Assembly (NCBI GenBank): GCA_963070105.1
Contig: OY718804.1
Location: 6,409,317-6,473,316 of the forward strand
Source: Litomosoides sigmodontis
Taxonomy: Eukaryota > Nematoda > Chromadorea > Rhabditida > Onchocercidae
DNA length: 64,000 bases
Reading direction: 5' to 3'
The position numbers were made by a program, and so were the translations under genes. Below, in pieces: positions 26,632 to 40,900 of this stretch. Within the stretch, counting starts at the first letter, position 1. Each line of letters begins with the position of its first letter. The notes beneath the pieces are model-generated. The model made no database searches and was not told the origin of the DNA. It saw only the letters and a list, made by a program, of their open reading frames with translations.

Positions 26632-29600
26632 TTACTGCCTATAAGCGAAGCAGTCTTTCAGTTGATACATTTCTCCATATAATTGATTGTAGTTTAGCTC
26701 CACTGCATTTAGCTCTAATACAAGTTCCTAAAACACACATCTTTTTAACTTCAGAAGAAATCCTTTTTCTGAAAGAATTTCTTTCAGAAAATTCGAATGG
26801 TATTTCTCACTTTGAAAAATGAAAAATATTTCGATGAGTTTCAATTTCACCAAGTTACAACATTCAGTTCACGTGCAGTTCCTCTAATTGAAAATTGATC
26901 GAAATCTACAATATCTACAAAATATACCTGTTGTTCACGATTAATCTTTTGACAAGTCTGCATCAACTTGTTCAAACTTTCTATTATTTCCTCCAATTTC
27001 TCTTTCTCGTCATTTCTCGACGCGACTTCCTGATACACTCCATCGATTCCTTTATTTAGCATTTCGAATATATCACTCATATTTCTCAGTTCTTCCAACG
27101 TATTTCCAAAATTTCTGCACGTATATTCCTCCATGATAATATCGCCTACGTCACTAACATGTTTCTGTAAATTGACGCTTCCAATGCATTGCAAAGTACG
27201 CTTTTTGAACAAATCCGTAACAATTTAACTATCATCAGATTAATACTTTGATTTTTCATTCAATTTTGGCTGTCTTGCAAATGCACTACTGCAAGTTTTT
27301 AGCTTTTTAGCAAAAGTGATCTTAGAGTTTTCCAGTATAGGTTAAGTGTACAAAATTTGATATACGGTAACACTGTTTCGGTAACATGGAATTAGATTTC
27401 GTTAGCGTAACCATTGTCTGCTCTATCTTTTCTATGCGATTAATGATTTCCGAAACACTGTTGGCTAGCTGCTGCTCTTCTATTTGATAGAACTTGTCCA
27501 ATACAGAATTAATTTTTGAAATAAATTTTTTGAATTCCTGAAATGCTCTATTATTTTACATGATTTTTCATTATTGAAAATCTTAATTAGTAGCTTGTAT
27601 TCCGTTTCCTTAGAAAAAAAAACAGCAAGCAGAGCTTCAAGTGGATTAAACGGTCGCCCCGCAAAATTGAGTGCTAAAATGATTTAAAAATTTCTTTTGC
27701 AGAGCTGTCTAATTTATCTACTGCTATCGTGAGTAATCGAAATTGAGTCGTTCAATCTATCACTTTCATTAATACAGTCTGTAAAAGGAATTCCATAGAG
27801 AATCTCACCTTCAAAGCTTTCTGCTTCTCTTTCGGAACACACTTTTTCCTCTCCTCATCTCTGCTCTCAGTTGTTTCCGACTAAAAAAATCCTCTCTTCT
27901 AGCTTGTAGTCTAGTCACTTTTGCAACATATACGTTAAGTGGGAAAACGATAGATGAGCTATCATTTTGAGCAATTATTTCAAGAGCAACATCACATCCT
28001 AAACCTAATAATTGGTAATTCGCCACGCAGCATATTTATTCTTTGTTCTAATTTACATCCAATTTCATATTATGCTTGAAAAGGTAGGAAACAATCGTTA
28101 CTCACCCATTTATTTATTTTTTCATTTCCAATTAGAGCTAAATCTTTGCCTGATTTAATCAGAGAGTGAAGAGAAGGCTTATCACTTAGGATAACCTTCA
28201 CTGCAGCTTCAAAGCTATTCATCACGTACGACATCATTTCTGTTTTCGAATTGTTCGCCTCAATTCTAAATTTTTTCATGAGCACATCTAACTTTTCTTC
28301 CAAGCGGCGTTGGAAGTTTGCCGGTTCCTTTGCAGTAAATTTTATGCCTTGAAGTAATTTAACAGCTCTCTGCCAACGATAGCCAAGTTCGGTATTTTCT
28401 TCATAAGATTTCTTGAGCATAGCTTCATAACGAAGAATTTCATAATAATTCAATTCGTATCGCTGTTTCATTTCCATAATTTTCTTCCTCATGACATTTT
28501 CCGCTTCTATCTTTTGTTTCTCGAGTCGTTCTTTGGACCGTTTCTCCACATCCTTTTACAAATAATATTATGAGTGGACAAAATAGAAGAATTAAAGTGA
28601 CATGATAATAATTCGTTTTCTCTGAAAAAATTTTTTCAATTTTTCAACTTTCTCAATTTAAAGTTTCCATATCGAATTTTGGGTCATTGCATGACTGGAA
28701 ATATTTTCTGATATTTAAATATGATAACTTGAAAATTTCACCTGTTTCATTAACTCCAGTTCAACACCTTCGGTGCGAGTTTTCAGCAACTCCTCGTTCT
28801 GAGTAGCAATTCTGCGTTCAACGTTATTTAACTGAAATTTTGATCGTTGGTGAGAAAGGAATGCATCAGTAAGATTATCATCCATTTGCATTATTTTTGA
28901 AGTGAGGAAAAGAAAGATGGAGCTCAAAGTAAGCATTACTCGTTTCCTCAGTTCATCTTTCTCATTTTCACGTTCTTCGATTTCTGCGAGTAAGGCATTT
29001 TCCGTCTTGGTCGCATCATCCCGAAGTTGTTTGATTTTTTTTTCGATATGCTTCTTTAAAAAAAGAAAGAACATTAATTGACTTTCAAAACTGCCGCTTA
29101 ATCCAATCAGGAAGTAATCTTTATCTCTTATAGATTTTAAAAAGGAGATAATTGAATAGTGTGGCGTCGTTGACATATAAGACCATTTCCTAATAATTGA
29201 TGCTAGCGCCTCTTTCATCTTCACTTACTGTAGATGTCTATAGTCTGTAGTCTATAGTCCCCAAAGTACGAAATACCTCAGATAAAACTCAATTAATGGA
29301 TGATGGATTGAAGTTGACTTAAATATTACTCAGCACACTTTGAAAATTTTGAACGATTATTCTAGCAAATGACTTACACAATGACTCTTCCAATTAACCA
29401 CAGCATTAACACTTGTCTTTGTATTTTCTTCCTGCAATGAAATTTCCGACCGCTTGCAACAAAAACCACAGTATGATAATTTTCGTAATATTTGATAAAT
29501 AAGCAAATTAACTGCCAAGCATTCACATTAAGGGCAATAAAGTTCAGTCTTATTCATACTGCGTGTATTCGAATTATTAAATGATTGCTTTCACCTAAAT

Positions 29601-30111
29601 GTTTGATCATCTCTTCCTCAGTTCCAGACAACATTAACCTCATTTTCAAAATAAAGTTCAATTATCAAGCAGTCGTTCATCTCTTCACACCTTGGCATCT
29701 TCAGAAATTGGGAAGAAAGAGAAAAATGTGTGATAAATACAAACCACCGTAGAAGCATGTTGCTTGATAAACGCTTCATACTTCGATTTCAGTTCATCCA
29801 GCTAAAATGTGAATTTCAGCCGTTCAACCATCAAAAAGATCTTTCAAGTTGTGATCGAATAAAGACATTACGCGATATTTCTCGTCTAAACTTCGCGACC
29901 AGCCTTTCTATTAATCGAATTCAAAAATTTCTTGAAAGATAAATGGTGAAGTGTCAAGGAGTTAGAAATAAATTAGTAGAACATCAACTCCTACTGTAAG
30001 GAACAATTAAAATCTAACCTTTACGTTGAGGATTTTGATTTTTAATTGAGTAACTTGACAGTTGGAACAAGGAGAATTTCTTGGCGATGCAGGTGGAGAA
30101 GCGTTCTTCAT
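26632..30111 (-). CDS. Coiled-coil protein of unknown function
   Basis: I do not recognise the family. The gene has about eleven small exons. The first begins MKNASPPASPRNSPCSNCQV at 30111. Later ones include LDELKSKYEAFIKQHAS (about 29800-29743), EENTKTSVNAVVNWKSH (about 29433-29383), KHIEKKIKQLRDDATKTEN (about 29050-28940) and a large one at 28553-28106 (VEKRSKERLEKQKIEAENVM to NEKINKW). After these come 27880-27809 (SETTESRDEERKKCVPKEKQ), 27537 to about 27366 (EFKKFISKINSVLDKF), about 27165-26930 (ending INREQQ), and a last exon ending GEMYQLKDCFAYRQ with its stop at 26632-26634. Nearly all of it has heptad-rich, charged sequence with no enzyme motif or membrane segment. A centrosomal, spindle or cytoskeletal scaffold is a reasonable guess only. 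The junction before about 27165 was not resolved. Confidence 0.65.
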
Positions 30112-31286
30112 TAGTTCTGAACTGTTGAATTAATGGTAATGTGAGGGAAGAGAACAGGTTGCATTTCAGATCAGATCAGTTCATATGTGCTTATCCGTTA
30201 CTTGGACTTACATTTAACATCACTTTATTTGTGAAGTTGATCAAACAATCAATGAAAATTTTAGATTCTCATTTGGATGAGGTCGCGAAATTAGTCTAAT
30301 TTCTGAGAACGAGTTAATCTCGCAAAAACATTCTGTATAGTAATAAAATGTAAAAATTATAATGGATCTTCCGAAAATTCAAAACATTTCTGATTTCTTG
30401 AAATGGAAGCGACCATAAAATAAACCATTAAGAAAGCATTTTTTCACAAATCTCAAAAAAATAAACCATTAAAAAAATGTTTTTTTCATGATCTTGAAAG
30501 TATATTACTTATATTATTGAAATGATAAGCCTTTTATTGAGGCAGGTAGAAGGAAAATGAAAGAGTAAATACAAAGCATAAATTTGATAGTTCCTTGATT
30601 TATTGATTTCTGTTGGTATCAATCAGTAGATATCCACTGACAATCTATTGATATGCTTTGCTGTCCAAGCACGAAAACTAACGTCACTTCGTCCGTGTCA
30701 TGTGGTTTATTCACCGGTAACAAAATTTTGGCGTGTAGATTGGATGCTCGATTTAGAAATCAATTGAGCTTTCAGGACAACAGTTCTAAATATTTTTACG
30801 AAGTGAAAATATTACAATATTAAAGACTCCTCCCATAACAAAATGTGCGCAAAAGTTAACTGCACCACTTTGAATCACTTCGAACAAATAACAAGCCTAA
30901 AAGAGATGTAATGATGACAGCGCTCATACCGACAGGGAAAACATACCAAAATAAGAACGAAAACTTTCTAGAAGTGGACATGATAAAGTGGTCAAAATTT
31001 GCACGGCTAATGTTAGAGGCTTAGTAGCCAAACGGCGGTCAGCAGATCTACCACATCAAGGGGATGTTCCGAGAAGGGGATTTTTCTGATGTAAGTGCAA
31101 TATAAGGATCACAGTCAATGAAAAACTGAAAATACCATGAATAGCTTTTTATTATGGAACATCAACATATGGCTCACTTCCTCATATCAGTCCTTCATTT
31201 CAATTTTAACAGTTAATTGAGAATTGAAGTTTGGATAACAATTTTGAATTAACTCTAATTGAATCAAATTTCGAATCCGTAGCAGT
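30112..31286. other. Intergenic between PIEZO and the coiled-coil gene
   Basis: About 1.2 kb containing the 3' flank of PIEZO and the promoter side of the coiled-coil gene. An AATAAACCATTAA-type 13-bp motif is repeated near 30419 and 30460. No gene is supportable. Confidence 0.45.
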
Positions 31287-34200
31287 TCAAACAATATTTT
31301 TCATCTCATACTGCGTATAACGAATTAATGCTTCTGAAGATCTCAAAATGTAGATGAGCTTCCCGTACAGATCATGTTCCAAATCATACAATTTCGCTTC
31401 ACGAGCTGTAAAACAAACAATTCCTAGGTCTTTTTTTTCCTTTTTATTTTTCGTGTGGTATCATAACTTCCATCTGAAACAAACTTTGAATTCTTGCTTC
31501 ACTTTTTAAATTTTGAACTTACCTATACTTATACTGGTGCAAAGACGCATTAAACGACTTGGATCGCCTAGTTCACGGAATGTTAATTCGAACGGCTTTG
31601 TCATTAATATATCGCGTAACTTAAAGCTAAGTAAATATACCATTGCAAATGTCATTACCAATGACCTGTAACCATTGACGGTCTTTTAATGGTAGAAATG
31701 GACGAGTTTTGAGTGATGAGAAGTTAGTTCATACTGCAATGTATGGGTGAATAAATTATCCTCGATTGTACATCTAAATTTGATAAGTACAACAACTTCT
31801 TTCTTCTACAACAATCAAAAACCGGAAGGGAAAAACTTGCTATCGCTAAAATAATTAAAATGTTTAAGATCGCTTAACAGAGACACTGATCGAAATAATT
31901 ACAGGCATACAATATAAGTATCCACAGAGAGTTGATAAGTAATTCATCAAACAGTCTGACTAATAAGTGAATTGTTGATTTTGCGTGGAAAAATGAAATA
32001 ATCAGGAAATTGGTTGCAATGGGAAGATGACATACGGAGTTGAGATATTCAAGAGTCGCAGATAGCTCGAAGATACTTTTGAAACGAAGAATAAAAATTG
32101 CGGCGCTTCCGCTGTTCCAATTACTGATCCATCATGACCAATAGCGTACTGCTCCAGAGTAACAATATGCCGTACCGGAATTCCTTCTGTAGATGTTGTA
32201 CATTCTGGTTTTACCACTAGTCTGAAATTGAAAATGCAGCAGTGAAAAGGCTGCAATTTCCCGAAGATTGTTCCGGAAAACTGTGATTAATGTAAAATAT
32301 TCACGTATTGCGCAATTTTTCATTAACATACAAAAACACTGAGGATAAGTAAATGGTGAAGTAAATGTATATCACTTATAGTTAGCAAATCCTTCAACTA
32401 AAGTATGCTCATTAGCATGCACACTAACCTTGTCATATACTTAAATGAATAATTGAAATAAACGAAACGATGTCCAAATTGTTCGTCACTGATGGTTGGA
32501 TTTTCATACATTAAATCACCGTTGGGAACAGTAATCAGCGGACGGATTATCTCCGAAATGTCCATTTCGAAAGAATTTGAGCAGTTTGTTGATTTAAGCA
32601 CCTAAATAAAAGCGAACATTCCAATATATGCTGTATCTTCAAGTGGTAATCGAGACCAGTTATCTGTCTTTTGCAAAATTGGAAATTCCAATTTGGAAAT
32701 GGAGCAGCAGCTTCTTTGATGCTAACGTTGGCAAATCGTTGCAGCTCTTGCAGTTCCATTTCCATTTCCCACTCACGAGCAGTTTCCAACGGCGTTGTAT
32801 CTGTTTTTTTCAGCAAATTATCTAAAATTCATAAAATAAATATTCTTCATTTAACTCTTAAACAAAAATAAACCACTTGAGATTGGTAAGTTAAAAAAAA
32901 AGTTCCTTGTTCTGCTATATTGTAGAGAAGTTACAAAATTGGGAATAGGTGATTGATAAGCATCAACAGAACAATCAAAGCATATCTCAGTGGACTCAGA
33001 GACACGGTCGTTATGAATTGAGAGTCCAAACATCTGAAAGTAATATTGAGGAAATCGAGAGTGGCAGTACCCTTCTGTTCTTTGATACGCATTCTACGCA
33101 GATAAATGCGTGATTTCAGTTTCAAGCTATTGGTGGATTCGTTCGCCAGTTGTATTAGTTGTGCTTCCCATCCTGGATGAATCATACTTTGAGGGGGTAA
33201 TGTAGCCTAAAAATATTATTTCGATCCGGTTTCTGAACAAGTTTTTCCACCCCTTCCACAAATAGTTTGCTTCAAGGGATTGCTGACAAAATTTACTCAT
33301 TGACAATTGTGAGCAAAAAATAACCGTTATTTTGCAAACTGAAAGGGAAGGTAGAGTTGCACCTCTCATCGAGAAATGATCAAAGAAGGCACCTTAACAA
33401 TAGTTTCGGCACCGAGTGACTTAATAAAATTTTGCTCATATATATCGAAGGCGAAGTATTTGATCAAATAGCCGTACTCCTGATCACTGATCAATGGCAA
33501 ATCTTCCAAATGACACTCATATAATATCTACAACGAAATACTCTGAGAATAAAATTTACAGTACGCTCCTAAAAGAGAGACAAAAAAAGGATGTAAATAA
33601 AATATGCCTTGTATACTTTATAGACAAAGTTTAGCGGAAAAATTATCTGTTAAAAACTTACATGTACTTCACAGTTTTGAAAAATGTTTTCTGCTTATAA
33701 AGAGGGCACTAAAGTGATGAAATAGGTAAAATCAAATTTCAGAAAAGTTGAGAAATGTTAAATTTTTGAAAAGGAAACTGCGGTCTAACAGGTTGTTGAT
33801 CGATCCTCAATGTGAGTACCATTTGGACAGGAAGAAAAATGCCAACAAACATCTAAAAGTAAAACTACAGGGTAGGTCTTTTACTTTGTAAACACAATCA
33901 ACATTCGAAGTCAGTGAGTAAAATTTTTATATCGTTCATTTCTAATTTTAAAATCAGACTTGCGAAATGGTTAAATATGTTTATTGCAGTTGAAGTGTTG
34001 AAATCATGCAATGAAATGATAAAATTGCCTAAACCGATTATTGGTCATTCAATTTAATTTTTTTTTCAGACATAAGTGAATCTGTTATCCTGTCTGTACG
34101 GAAAAGCACTCACATTTTCAGATATGAATAGAATTAGCATAACAAGAATGACAAATACTGCAACGAGTATTCCGCCGCCCAATAGTACCTTAACTGAAAT

Positions 34201-34889
34201 TGAAGTCAGTTCCGCACGCTTCCTTGGATAGAACTGAAAATAACTTCCTTTTTTCTCTTTCTGAAAGCTACTCTAACGAAATATTTTTAGGATCATTGTT
34301 CGTCTTTTGACTAGCACTCGGAGCTTGTGGAGGGCAATTCAAAGGTGGAGAGGGACAATGAGTGAAGTATGAAATTTCATGGCAAATGAGGACTTCAAAC
34401 TAAAAAGATTGTTCAATCAATAAGGACAAAAGGTCGATAATTAACGCCAATGGTTTTTTCGAATAGGCTGATTTTCGGATTATAGGCTCTATAAAAATGC
34501 AATGAATTACTAGAACTACCTGAATGGATCAGTTAAATAATACTTAGTAGTAATTAGGCAATGTACGAAGATGAATGAAATGAATTAAGAAATCTAAAAA
34601 GAAGGTGAACAGACCGTCTCCAGTTTTCGCATGCCTTTAATAAAGTATAGATAATAATTAATTGTCTTGAGAATATAGAAGTCCAGTAGAGTTAAAGTTG
34701 TTGATGTGAATGTCCAATCAAGAATTGCGGCTATTTCGAAAACCGGGACGGTGTAGAAATATCTGAAAAACTAATTGATCCATAAATTTGGTGGCTAATC
34801 TTCCGTTATTTCAATAATAATTCACCAACATCGTAAATGTTATCCGCCTCTACGCATATCCAACGAAATGTGTGTGTGTGTGTGTGTGT

Positions 34890-34960
<71 letters not shown>

Positions 34961-37900
34961 TAAGAGAGTGATACTGCTAATAGAAAGCATTTTAGGATCA
35001 GGATAAATTATTTCTTAACAGTGCGAATCATTATGAAATGAGGAGAGACTGAGATGGCAGAACAGAATTACGAAGGAGGAGATAATTTTACTAATTAATC
35101 ACTTTGGTGCCTGATAAATATTAGTGCGACAAACAAACCCGACATATAAGGCCCAGTTTAGCGGATTTGACTTCATCATCACGTCACCAACAATGAATTT
35201 TGGATAGCCATCTCGTACTTGAAATGCACTGGAAAGCATGTGTATTCCACGTGCGACATACCACACAAATAGACCGGCGGTCATTCGGCGATTCTCATCG
35301 CTGCAATTGCACTGACAGAATGAGTAACGCGCGTGAAACGGAAAAGTAGTGAAACGAGTTCATTGTGATAGCTGAAGGATGAATGAGTATGTAATAACCA
35401 ACCAATACAGAGACACGAAAATATTTAAAAATAAACAGTATGGCTATATAAGACCTAAGTCTAACTTCAACACTTTATGGAATCATTCATACCAACATGC
35501 AGTATGATAGACTCTTTATGTTAAACATTTCTTTAATAAAGTGAAAAAATTCACATTTCTGGTGAAATTAATAATATTATGAATAAGTAAGCATGAATTC
35601 CAATAACTTCAATCACCAAATATGCAAATTTCATTCGTATTGCTCGTTTCAGATAAATTATTCTATCCAATATAATCTAGGGAATTAAAAGAAAAGATTT
35701 TCATTCTGCAGTAGTATACTTCAGGCGTTGCAAAAGTTTCTAATTTTATAAATCCAATCTTAAGACAAACATAAGTTAAAAAGTGTCATTATCGATAAGC
35801 AAAATTTTTTCTCGAACTTACCATCCCAATACTTATCATAAAATAATAAACAAATGTGTCTGGCAACAAGCTACTTTTACTTTCCAATAATGTAAATGCA
35901 TCTCGTCGCGCCAAATCAAAATTGGCAAAATTAATAATCATTGTGATAAGAGCAAGTAAGTCAGACAGAATCATCCACGGATAATAGTCGGAAGGAGAGC
36001 GTTGTCGTAATGTTAAAATATCCAGTAATATTGCCCACAAGCAACACTTCTTGTGATCTGAATCTGATATCGTCACAAAAATATATTTCATACTTTTTCA
36101 AATAAACGCCACAAATGTGTTATGAATTAAATTATAGTTCTCCAATCCTCACTTTTACCAAATGGCATCTTTAAGGGAAGTTTCGGCATAATAAAGCATT
36201 TCCACTTCGGCTACATGTCAAGCGCCGGACTCTTCAATGTAAATATCTCTAGCTTCATTCCATTAAACAAACAAAAATTGCACATCACAATACAGCTTAA
36301 TTACCGAAGTCTTTGTAGCTGAGAGGAATTATTTTAGTAAATGAAGCATTTGAGGATCAAGAAGGAAAGCGAAATGAAACCTGCGCTCCGTAGTAGCTGC
36401 GTACTCGACGCATACCAAAATCCATTTCGCTAAAATCATAAACAATTAACGAAATTCGTAGGAATGAAATTGATAGGCAAGAATATCACAGTGCAAGCAA
36501 ATGGGAGATATCGGAACACTCGACCTTCATGTTATCTTAGCTTATATATGTATATTAAGAAGTATCGTTAGGAGCAAAGGATAGGCTGTTAGCTTACTCT
36601 CATATTGTGACGATGAGTGAAGAGGACGAGGACAAGAAGACAAAATATAGCAACTGAGATCGGTTCACCAGCGATGCCAACAAATCGTCCGACCATTGCC
36701 ATACTCCACCTGCCACATCTCATCCATCCCTTGCACATCCACGGCAGAGAGGTATACTTGAAGCAAACTGATACGATGATCATCGTCTGCAAGGTTTCAT
36801 CAGGCATGAAGAGGTTTCAAGCAGTCTTTGAACCATCATCACCTGCACGTAAAAAATGGCAATAGTCCACAGTAGACGACGCCTCTGTTCAGTGATCGCA
36901 CCCCAGAAGAAGACAAGTATTGCAAGCAGAAATGTCAGCAAGCAGGCAGCTTGGCCATGCGCAACAATTATCACCAGGTAGCACAGCAAGGCGGTATTAC
37001 AAACTAGAAATGTTCCAATTGCACTCAGTAAACGCCAAGCTAATGGTAACCTTAACCAGCGATGATGCACTTCATTCATGTACCTGTAAGCTAGCTGTGC
37101 TTAATTTAAGCAGTTAGCAAACAAGATGTAAAATTTAAATATGAACAAACTAACACTCCATTCTGTGCTGCCAGTAACTTAATGCTAACTTGGAAATTAA
37201 ATGGATTAACTATTATGCCATATGCTAATTGGATTTTAATAATTTGGATCGAAAATGTAATTCTTGCAAGAGCGACATGGTAATGCTTAATAGATTACCT
37301 GATGATGTCTCTGGAATGAGTAACCAAACAAATCTCATTTCCAAGATTACACTTTTCCAGTTTAGCTAACGAATTTTGTGAAGCCAAACTTAGCTCCTGA
37401 AACAATCTCAGAGAATAATGATGGAACTTCCGCCCAGAAATTCGTTTACCTAAGCATCAAATGTCTTTTAATAGTAGAAATTAAAGATACCTTTGGAAGC
37501 TTCTCCAACAATAGTCTTTTTTCTTCGTTGATAACAAAGCGTATGTAACGATAGCCAAGTGTTTTGTGAGCCAACCAAAGAGCGCAGGTTGAAAGCAAAG
37601 CCGAAATTGTAATGTACGATGTCTAAAAAGCAAGAAATAATAGAGAAACTAAAATATGCTGACATTATCTGTCAAACGTTGTTGTTGCAAAAAAAGTACT
37701 ATCAATTTCGTTCAATTTCAGCAGAAAATTCTTCGAGTTGAAAAATTAAAGTTTCTACCCGAAAGTATTGACCTGCGTTTTCTTACTTTCTTTTATCCTA
37801 CCATCTTGGCTAATTTTTGTTTGTGAAGCAAATCTAAAAATAAAATAGTGGATTAATGAATGGTAGGGATGGAGAGAGAGAGAGAGAGAGAGCGAAAGAG

Positions 37901-40900
37901 AGAGGGAAAGCGAGAAAATTCTTTTTTGGCTAGGAATTATTACTAAAGAAAATGCAATAAGTTGAGGGATTGGGGGAAGGCTTGTAGCAATTTCTTGTTT
38001 CCCTTAAGGCTAGCTAATGAGAAATGGGTCGTAAAGAAAGAATACGGCCTTCCTGTTCAAGTTGCTTCCTGAATTTACCAAGTCGGATGCTGTTTTAGGA
38101 GGAGAAACATTTGATATAATATCACTACTGCTGCAAGCAAAGTGACTATCTAATCAGACGGTTGCTTCGTTAGAAGGATCGGTCGCCTCTTTACTTCCTA
38201 TGAACAGTGTGGCTGTGAAGTTGAAGATGAAGATAAGAAGAATTACGAATGACTGCTAAACGTTGCTTCCTCCACGTTCTCCGTTGCCGAATCTACCGTA
38301 TGCAATAAATTTTCATTCCATCCACGTATTGCTGAAATATTCGAGAATGGTTTGCTTGTTTTAATTATCGTGTTTGTCTGAAATTGCTTTCCAAGCACTT
38401 CAATTCGCACATTGTAGCTGACCATTCTATCAACTAATTTTCAACAAAAATAGAGCATTTTGAAAGAGCCGATGATGTTCGTAAAAGTCATTTTGCAATA
38501 AGAAAATGAGACAGCATTCGACATTATTTCTAAATAATAAAAAATTCAATGAAAGTACTACTTTGCGGAAGAAGATCAAAAAATCTCAGTACAAATATGC
38601 AATTGTATCATTGGAAGTGATCAAGCAACCTTTCCGATAAAACTCACATTCAACGAACCACTCTCCAAAAGGCAAATTGAGCTTCGCCATAGCTCCGACA
38701 CTGCGTTTTATCTTAGCCAAGCGACGATGATCTTGACGCTGATGATAAGTCATTGCTTTGTAGATTAATTGAGCTTGAAGTACTACACCTCTAAAATGCT
38801 CCAATAAGTGATCTAAAAAAGTTGCCAAAATTCACTACCGCGATGTCTTGTTGCAAACCCTACTAAATCGCTCTCGGCAGAGCATTCAGAAAAATGAACA
38901 GAGAAGGTCGTAAAGTAGCAAAGTCTTATGAAGGATTCAGAAGCTTTAAAAATGAAATGCAAGAAATGTATGTTCTGAAGAAAAAGCTTGCCTGTAACAT
39001 ACAATTCGATCAGCTCGTATATCAATGACAGTACGTTGAAAATGCCTAAAATCATTAAATTCCATTTCTTTTGTGCAATAAAATTGGGACTTCAATTGCA
39101 GGAAATTTGAAAAATAGCAAAGTGCTTCATCAATGTGTTACATACCAACTGCTAATCAGACGAAGTTGAAGAAGAAGCGCTGTGAAGGTCAACACATCAA
39201 AGAGAAAGCTATTTACGCTTAATTCTCCATAGGATGCTTGAAAAACAAATAAACTACGCATAAAATTTTCTTAAATTTATAACGCTGTTATAAAAAAGAA
39301 TAAGAAAGTTCCCTTTGAAAAAATGAATAATAAATAAGTTATAGTTAAAATCAGATAATTAGTAAGAATGAATTCCTGGTAGATGATAATTTTGAAAAAC
39401 ACTCTCCAAAACTAGCTTGTCCTTCTGCTATAAAACTACTATTTTGTGATCTGTTCCAGATAGTGTAGGAAGGAAACGAATACTGGTGTTGTCTTCGGAA
39501 GAATTTGAAAAGTAAGATAGCATCACATGAAACGAGTTAAAACTGATTGGACGTTTTGTTTCGTCATATATTGAAAAATATTCTATTAATCGACCACCGA
39601 TCTAAAAAGCATTCATTTCTTTGTACTAACTAAAATTTGAAAAGGCGCTTAAACCTAAACGAAAGCACACTACCACTTAAATACTACGTTTTTCATAGTT
39701 TGTCAAAAAATTCGTACTTTCATCACCGACCACATTGCAGTGAAATAACCTGATGACATATACTTCCCTCACTGTTCTTTCGTAAGCTATTTACTATCGT
39801 ACATTACTGTCACACAGACTAGAAGAGGCAATCGGATCAGAAAGCAACCAAAAGTGCTTCTGGTAGAGTACCAGTGTACAGTAACGTGCAGTGCCAGTGA
39901 TAGAAAAAAAATAGTCATACCGTCGCCGCAATACGTAGGAAAACTGCAGCAAGAAGATAAATTGTTATTAGACGCCATTTTCGGATGAAGACAGCTGGAT
40001 GTGAAAGATAAAGGTCGGCACCGCGCCAGAGGTTAAGAAATGCAAGGATGATAAGAACCGCTGATAGGAAGATCGGTGATGATAGACGCATTCCATCTAA
40101 TAGCACAAGCAGTAATACAATCCAATGATAGTAGTAACATACACACCGCTTTAATTCATCCAGTATCCTAATATTAAAATAAGTAATAAATATTAAAGTT
40201 TTTTTTAATCAACAAGATAATGTAGGAGTAAATAATGTTGCTCACTTGAGATGAGTGGAGAAAAAATGAGGCGCAGGATTACACTCGAGGGATTCATTTC
40301 GATGAAGCGCTAATAAAATGCCGTCATTCGATCCACCACTAGCACTGTCTCCTTCCAAACGCTACAATTAATTGTTCAAAAACGATTGCATTGCTAAACA
40401 TAGCGCTAATTGCTCAATTCAAAAATATTTATTAAAATTTTATGAGGAACATTTGATATTAGCTACTTCTTTTGCTGCTATGTGCAGTTGCAGCCAATTA
40501 ATTCTATGAGAACAAAAGAATGCGCTTTTTACAATATGCATTACTTAAAATCCTACTTAGATAACTTTTGCAAGTTTTATCCTTCTCCTAAAGAGCAGAT
40601 GAACTAACAGAGAGTTCCGTCTCTTCCCCACTTGTACTCATTACGGTCACATTACCTCAATTTTGAAATTGTGGTACTGTATGATGGAAAAACTAAGGTT
40701 GAGAAAGTAACAATAAATGGCGTATGACGATTTCCGCTGCGAACTAGCTGCATATTGTCCATTGTTAATAAAAGCAAAATACGGGGCATAGTCTGGATGT
40801 ATAGGTATTCCTGGAAATTAGTAGGAAGTAACTCAAGTAGCAGGAGAGTTTATAACAGATACCACCTACTATATAGCTTTTCAACTTAAAGTCACTTCTG

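Noticed and set aside
27811..28026. A 71-codon - strand ORF inside the coiled-coil gene (MANYQLLGLGCDV...).
   Set aside because: Another frame in the same place gives exon SETTESRDEERKKCVPKEKQ with good splice sites and the coiled-coil composition of its neighbours.
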